NCBI GenBank assembly: GCA_001783275.1
Contig: MFRH01000040.1
Location: forward strand, 1-34,221
DNA: 34,221 nt
Direction of reading: 5' to 3'
Source of the DNA: Candidatus Margulisbacteria bacterium GWF2_35_9
GTDB lineage: Bacteria; Margulisbacteria; Riflemargulisbacteria; GWF2-35-9
Shown here: piece after piece, positions 32,627 to 34,221 of the stretch
Layout of the letters: each line of letters begins with the position of its first letter
Position numbering within the stretch: the first letter of the stretch is position 1
Position numbers and translations under genes: made by a program
The notes under the pieces: generated by a model
The model's database searches: none
Told to the model about the DNA's origin: nothing
What the model saw: the letters and a program-made list of their open reading frames with translations, nothing else

Positions 32627-32926
32627 GTGCCTGGCGAAACTTTTATCGCTATATATGAAATTGTAAAAAGAATTCCAATGGGTAAAGTCGCAAGCTATGG
32701 AGTTGTTGCAAAACAACTTGGAATTAATCCTCGTGTTGTCGGATACGCACTTCATTCAAATCCAGAACCGGGTGTGATACCTTGCCACCGTGTTGTTTTC
32801 AAAGATGGCTCTCTTTCCAAAGGTTTTGCATTTGGCGGTGAAGATGCTCAGAGAGAATTACTTGAAAAAGAAGGGATTAGATTTGTTTCCCAATCCAAAG
32901 TGAAGTCTGAATATATCCTGAATTAG
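32627..32926 (+). CDS. MGMT-like O6-alkylguanine DNA alkyltransferase domain protein (short form)
   Basis: 'IPMGKVASYGVVAKQLGI-PRVVGYALHSNP...IPCHRVVFKDGSLS-GFAFGG': PCHR active-site motif; GTG start 1 nt after the folD stop. Confidence 0.9.
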   Translation: MPGETFIAIYEIVKRIPMGKVASYGVVAKQLGINPRVVGYALHSNPEPGVIPCHRVVFKDGSLSKGFAFGGEDAQRELLEKEGIRFVSQSKVKSEYILN

Positions 32927-33025
32927 TTGCTGTAATTTGATTAATCATTTTTTTGTTTCCAAATGCAAGTTCCATTTGATTTATAACGATATAATAAAAA
33001 ACAGGGCAAAATGGGAGGGTAAACA

Positions 33026-33340
33026 ATGGATAATTTAAATTTATGTAATGAGCCAGCATTTGATCTTGAAAAAACACTTGAAAAAATTAAGGAACTATTT
33101 GAAGAAGAAAATTTAGTTCCCGAGAAAACAGAATATAGTTGGGATTGGAATGGGAACTGGGATTTATATACAAAAAATGGCAAGGAAAATTGGGGAAATT
33201 GGCTAAAAATGAATTCCTTTCTTAAGGAAGAATTGTGGAGTAAATTATCGAATGCGTTAGGTCAAAAATTTCATCAAATAGTGACAGCTAAGAAAACGAG
33301 TAATTGGAAATATATTGAAAAATTTGTTTTAGCAAAATAG
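33026..33340 (+). CDS. Hypothetical small Trp-rich acidic protein
   Basis: ORF preceded by SD gggagg; 7 Trp in 104 aa; no family recognised. Confidence 0.6.
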   Translation: MDNLNLCNEPAFDLEKTLEKIKELFEEENLVPEKTEYSWDWNGNWDLYTKNGKENWGNWLKMNSFLKEELWSKLSNALGQKFHQIVTAKKTSNWKYIEKFVLAK

Positions 33341-33370
33341 AGAGATAAAAAGCATAGAGAGATAAAAAGC
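33337..33370. repeat. 17-bp tandem duplication (atagagagataaaaagc x2)
   Basis: Two identical adjacent copies, the first spanning the stop codon of the upstream ORF. Confidence 0.95.
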
Positions 33371-33407
33371 TGTAAAGCCCTTTTATTTTGTAATATAATT
33401 AGCTTCA

Positions 33408-34221
33408 ATGTTAAAGAAAGACCTTGTTGCAAATATCAATAAATTAAAGAAAGAACGACATGCTGTTTTGTTGGTTCATAATTACCAACGACCTGAAATT
33501 CAGGAGATAGCTGATTATTTGGGTGACTCTCTTGATTTAGCGCGTAAGGCTGTTAAAAGTGATGCAGAGTGTATCGTGTTTTGCGGTGTTCGGTTTATGG
33601 CAGAAACCGCTAAAATATTGTCCCCAGATAAAACCGTTTTGCTTCCTCAGAATGATGCTGGTTGTCCAATGGCAGATATGGTTACAGCCGAGGATGTCAG
33701 TGAATTAAGAAAAAAACATCCAAAGGCAGCGGTTGTTGCCTATGTAAATTCGTCTGCTGAAGTTAAGGCAGAAGTAGACGTTTGTTGTACCTCATCCAAT
33801 GCAATTGAGGTAATAAAAAATATTAATTCGGACGAGATCATTTTTGTACCAGACAAGAACCTCGGATCCTATTGCCAACGTTTTACTAAAAAGAAGATAA
33901 TCCTTTGGACCGGTCATTGTTATGTTCATGCTCGAATTTCTGCCGATGAAGTCAGAAGAGCTAAGAATGCAATGCCGGAGGCAGTGTTAATGGTTCATCC
34001 TGAGTGTAACCCCGAGGTAATTGATCTTGCAGACGAGATTCTTTCAACAAATGGTATGATGACTTTTGTAAGGGATTCAAAAGAAAAAAAATTCATTGTT
34101 GGAACTGAGGTTGGGTTGATAGACCGTTTGAAACGAGAATATCCTGATAAAGAGTTTTATGCGGCGGGGTCGGTTAAAACATGTTTTAATATGAAAAAAA
34201 TTACACTTCAAGATGTCTATT
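33408..34221 (+). CDS. nadA: Quinolinate synthase (partial, runs off window end)
   Basis: 'LLVHNYQRPEIQEIADYLGDSLDLARKA', 'VFCGVRFMAETAKILSPDKTVLLP', 'AGCPMADM', 'YVNSSAEVKAEVDVCCTSSNA', 'FVPDKNLG', 'VMVHPECNPEV'-like; open to window end. Confidence 0.95.
   Translation, partial: MLKKDLVANINKLKKERHAVLLVHNYQRPEIQEIADYLGDSLDLARKAVKSDAECIVFCGVRFMAETAKILSPDKTVLLPQNDAGCPMADMVTAEDVSELRKKHPKAAVVAYVNSSAEVKAEVDVCCTSSNAIEVIKNINSDEIIFVPDKNLGSYCQRFTKKKIILWTGHCYVHARISADEVRRAKNAMPEAVLMVHPECNPEVIDLADEILSTNGMMTFVRDSKEKKFIVGTEVGLIDRLKREYPDKEFYAAGSVKTCFNMKKITLQDVY

Noticed and set aside
32877-33183. Minus-strand ORFs 32877-33077 and 32941-33183
   Set aside because: Overlap the MGMT-like gene end and the 104-aa ORF, with no RBS or recognisable motif.

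Overview
AT-rich bacterial chromosomal window carrying a complete 16S-tRNA-Ile-tRNA-Ala-23S-5S rRNA operon (about 20.0-25.4 kb). The left flank (1-5.2 kb) looks accessory: a probably N-terminally truncated AlbA/RecG-like regulator with a 12-bp repeat, a secreted YD-like/TagO-like protein, an ISL3-family transposase apparently disrupted near its C-terminus, and a tRNA-Asn at the boundary. Next comes a tightly packed operon of two sensor histidine kinases plus an ABC ATPase and a UPF0014/FetB-like permease, with no response regulator. It is followed by a minus-strand trio without obvious signal peptides: an LRR protein, a possible Cys/His transglutaminase-like protein, and an SLT+LysM+EF-hand-like repeat protein. 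Housekeeping genes follow: Smr, TerB/DnaJ-like, PpiC/PrsA-like, HD, ispE. Downstream of the rRNA operon is a padR-tolC-RND operon lacking an adaptor subunit and with a palindrome inside its promoter, then a duplicated BamE-like protein, folD, an MGMT-like gene and a partial nadA. The most interesting signals are the double-kinase/FetAB-like operon with its Cys-rich kinase module and the signal-less LRR/TGase-like/SLT-LysM cluster. All family calls are by eye from motifs; no searches were run.
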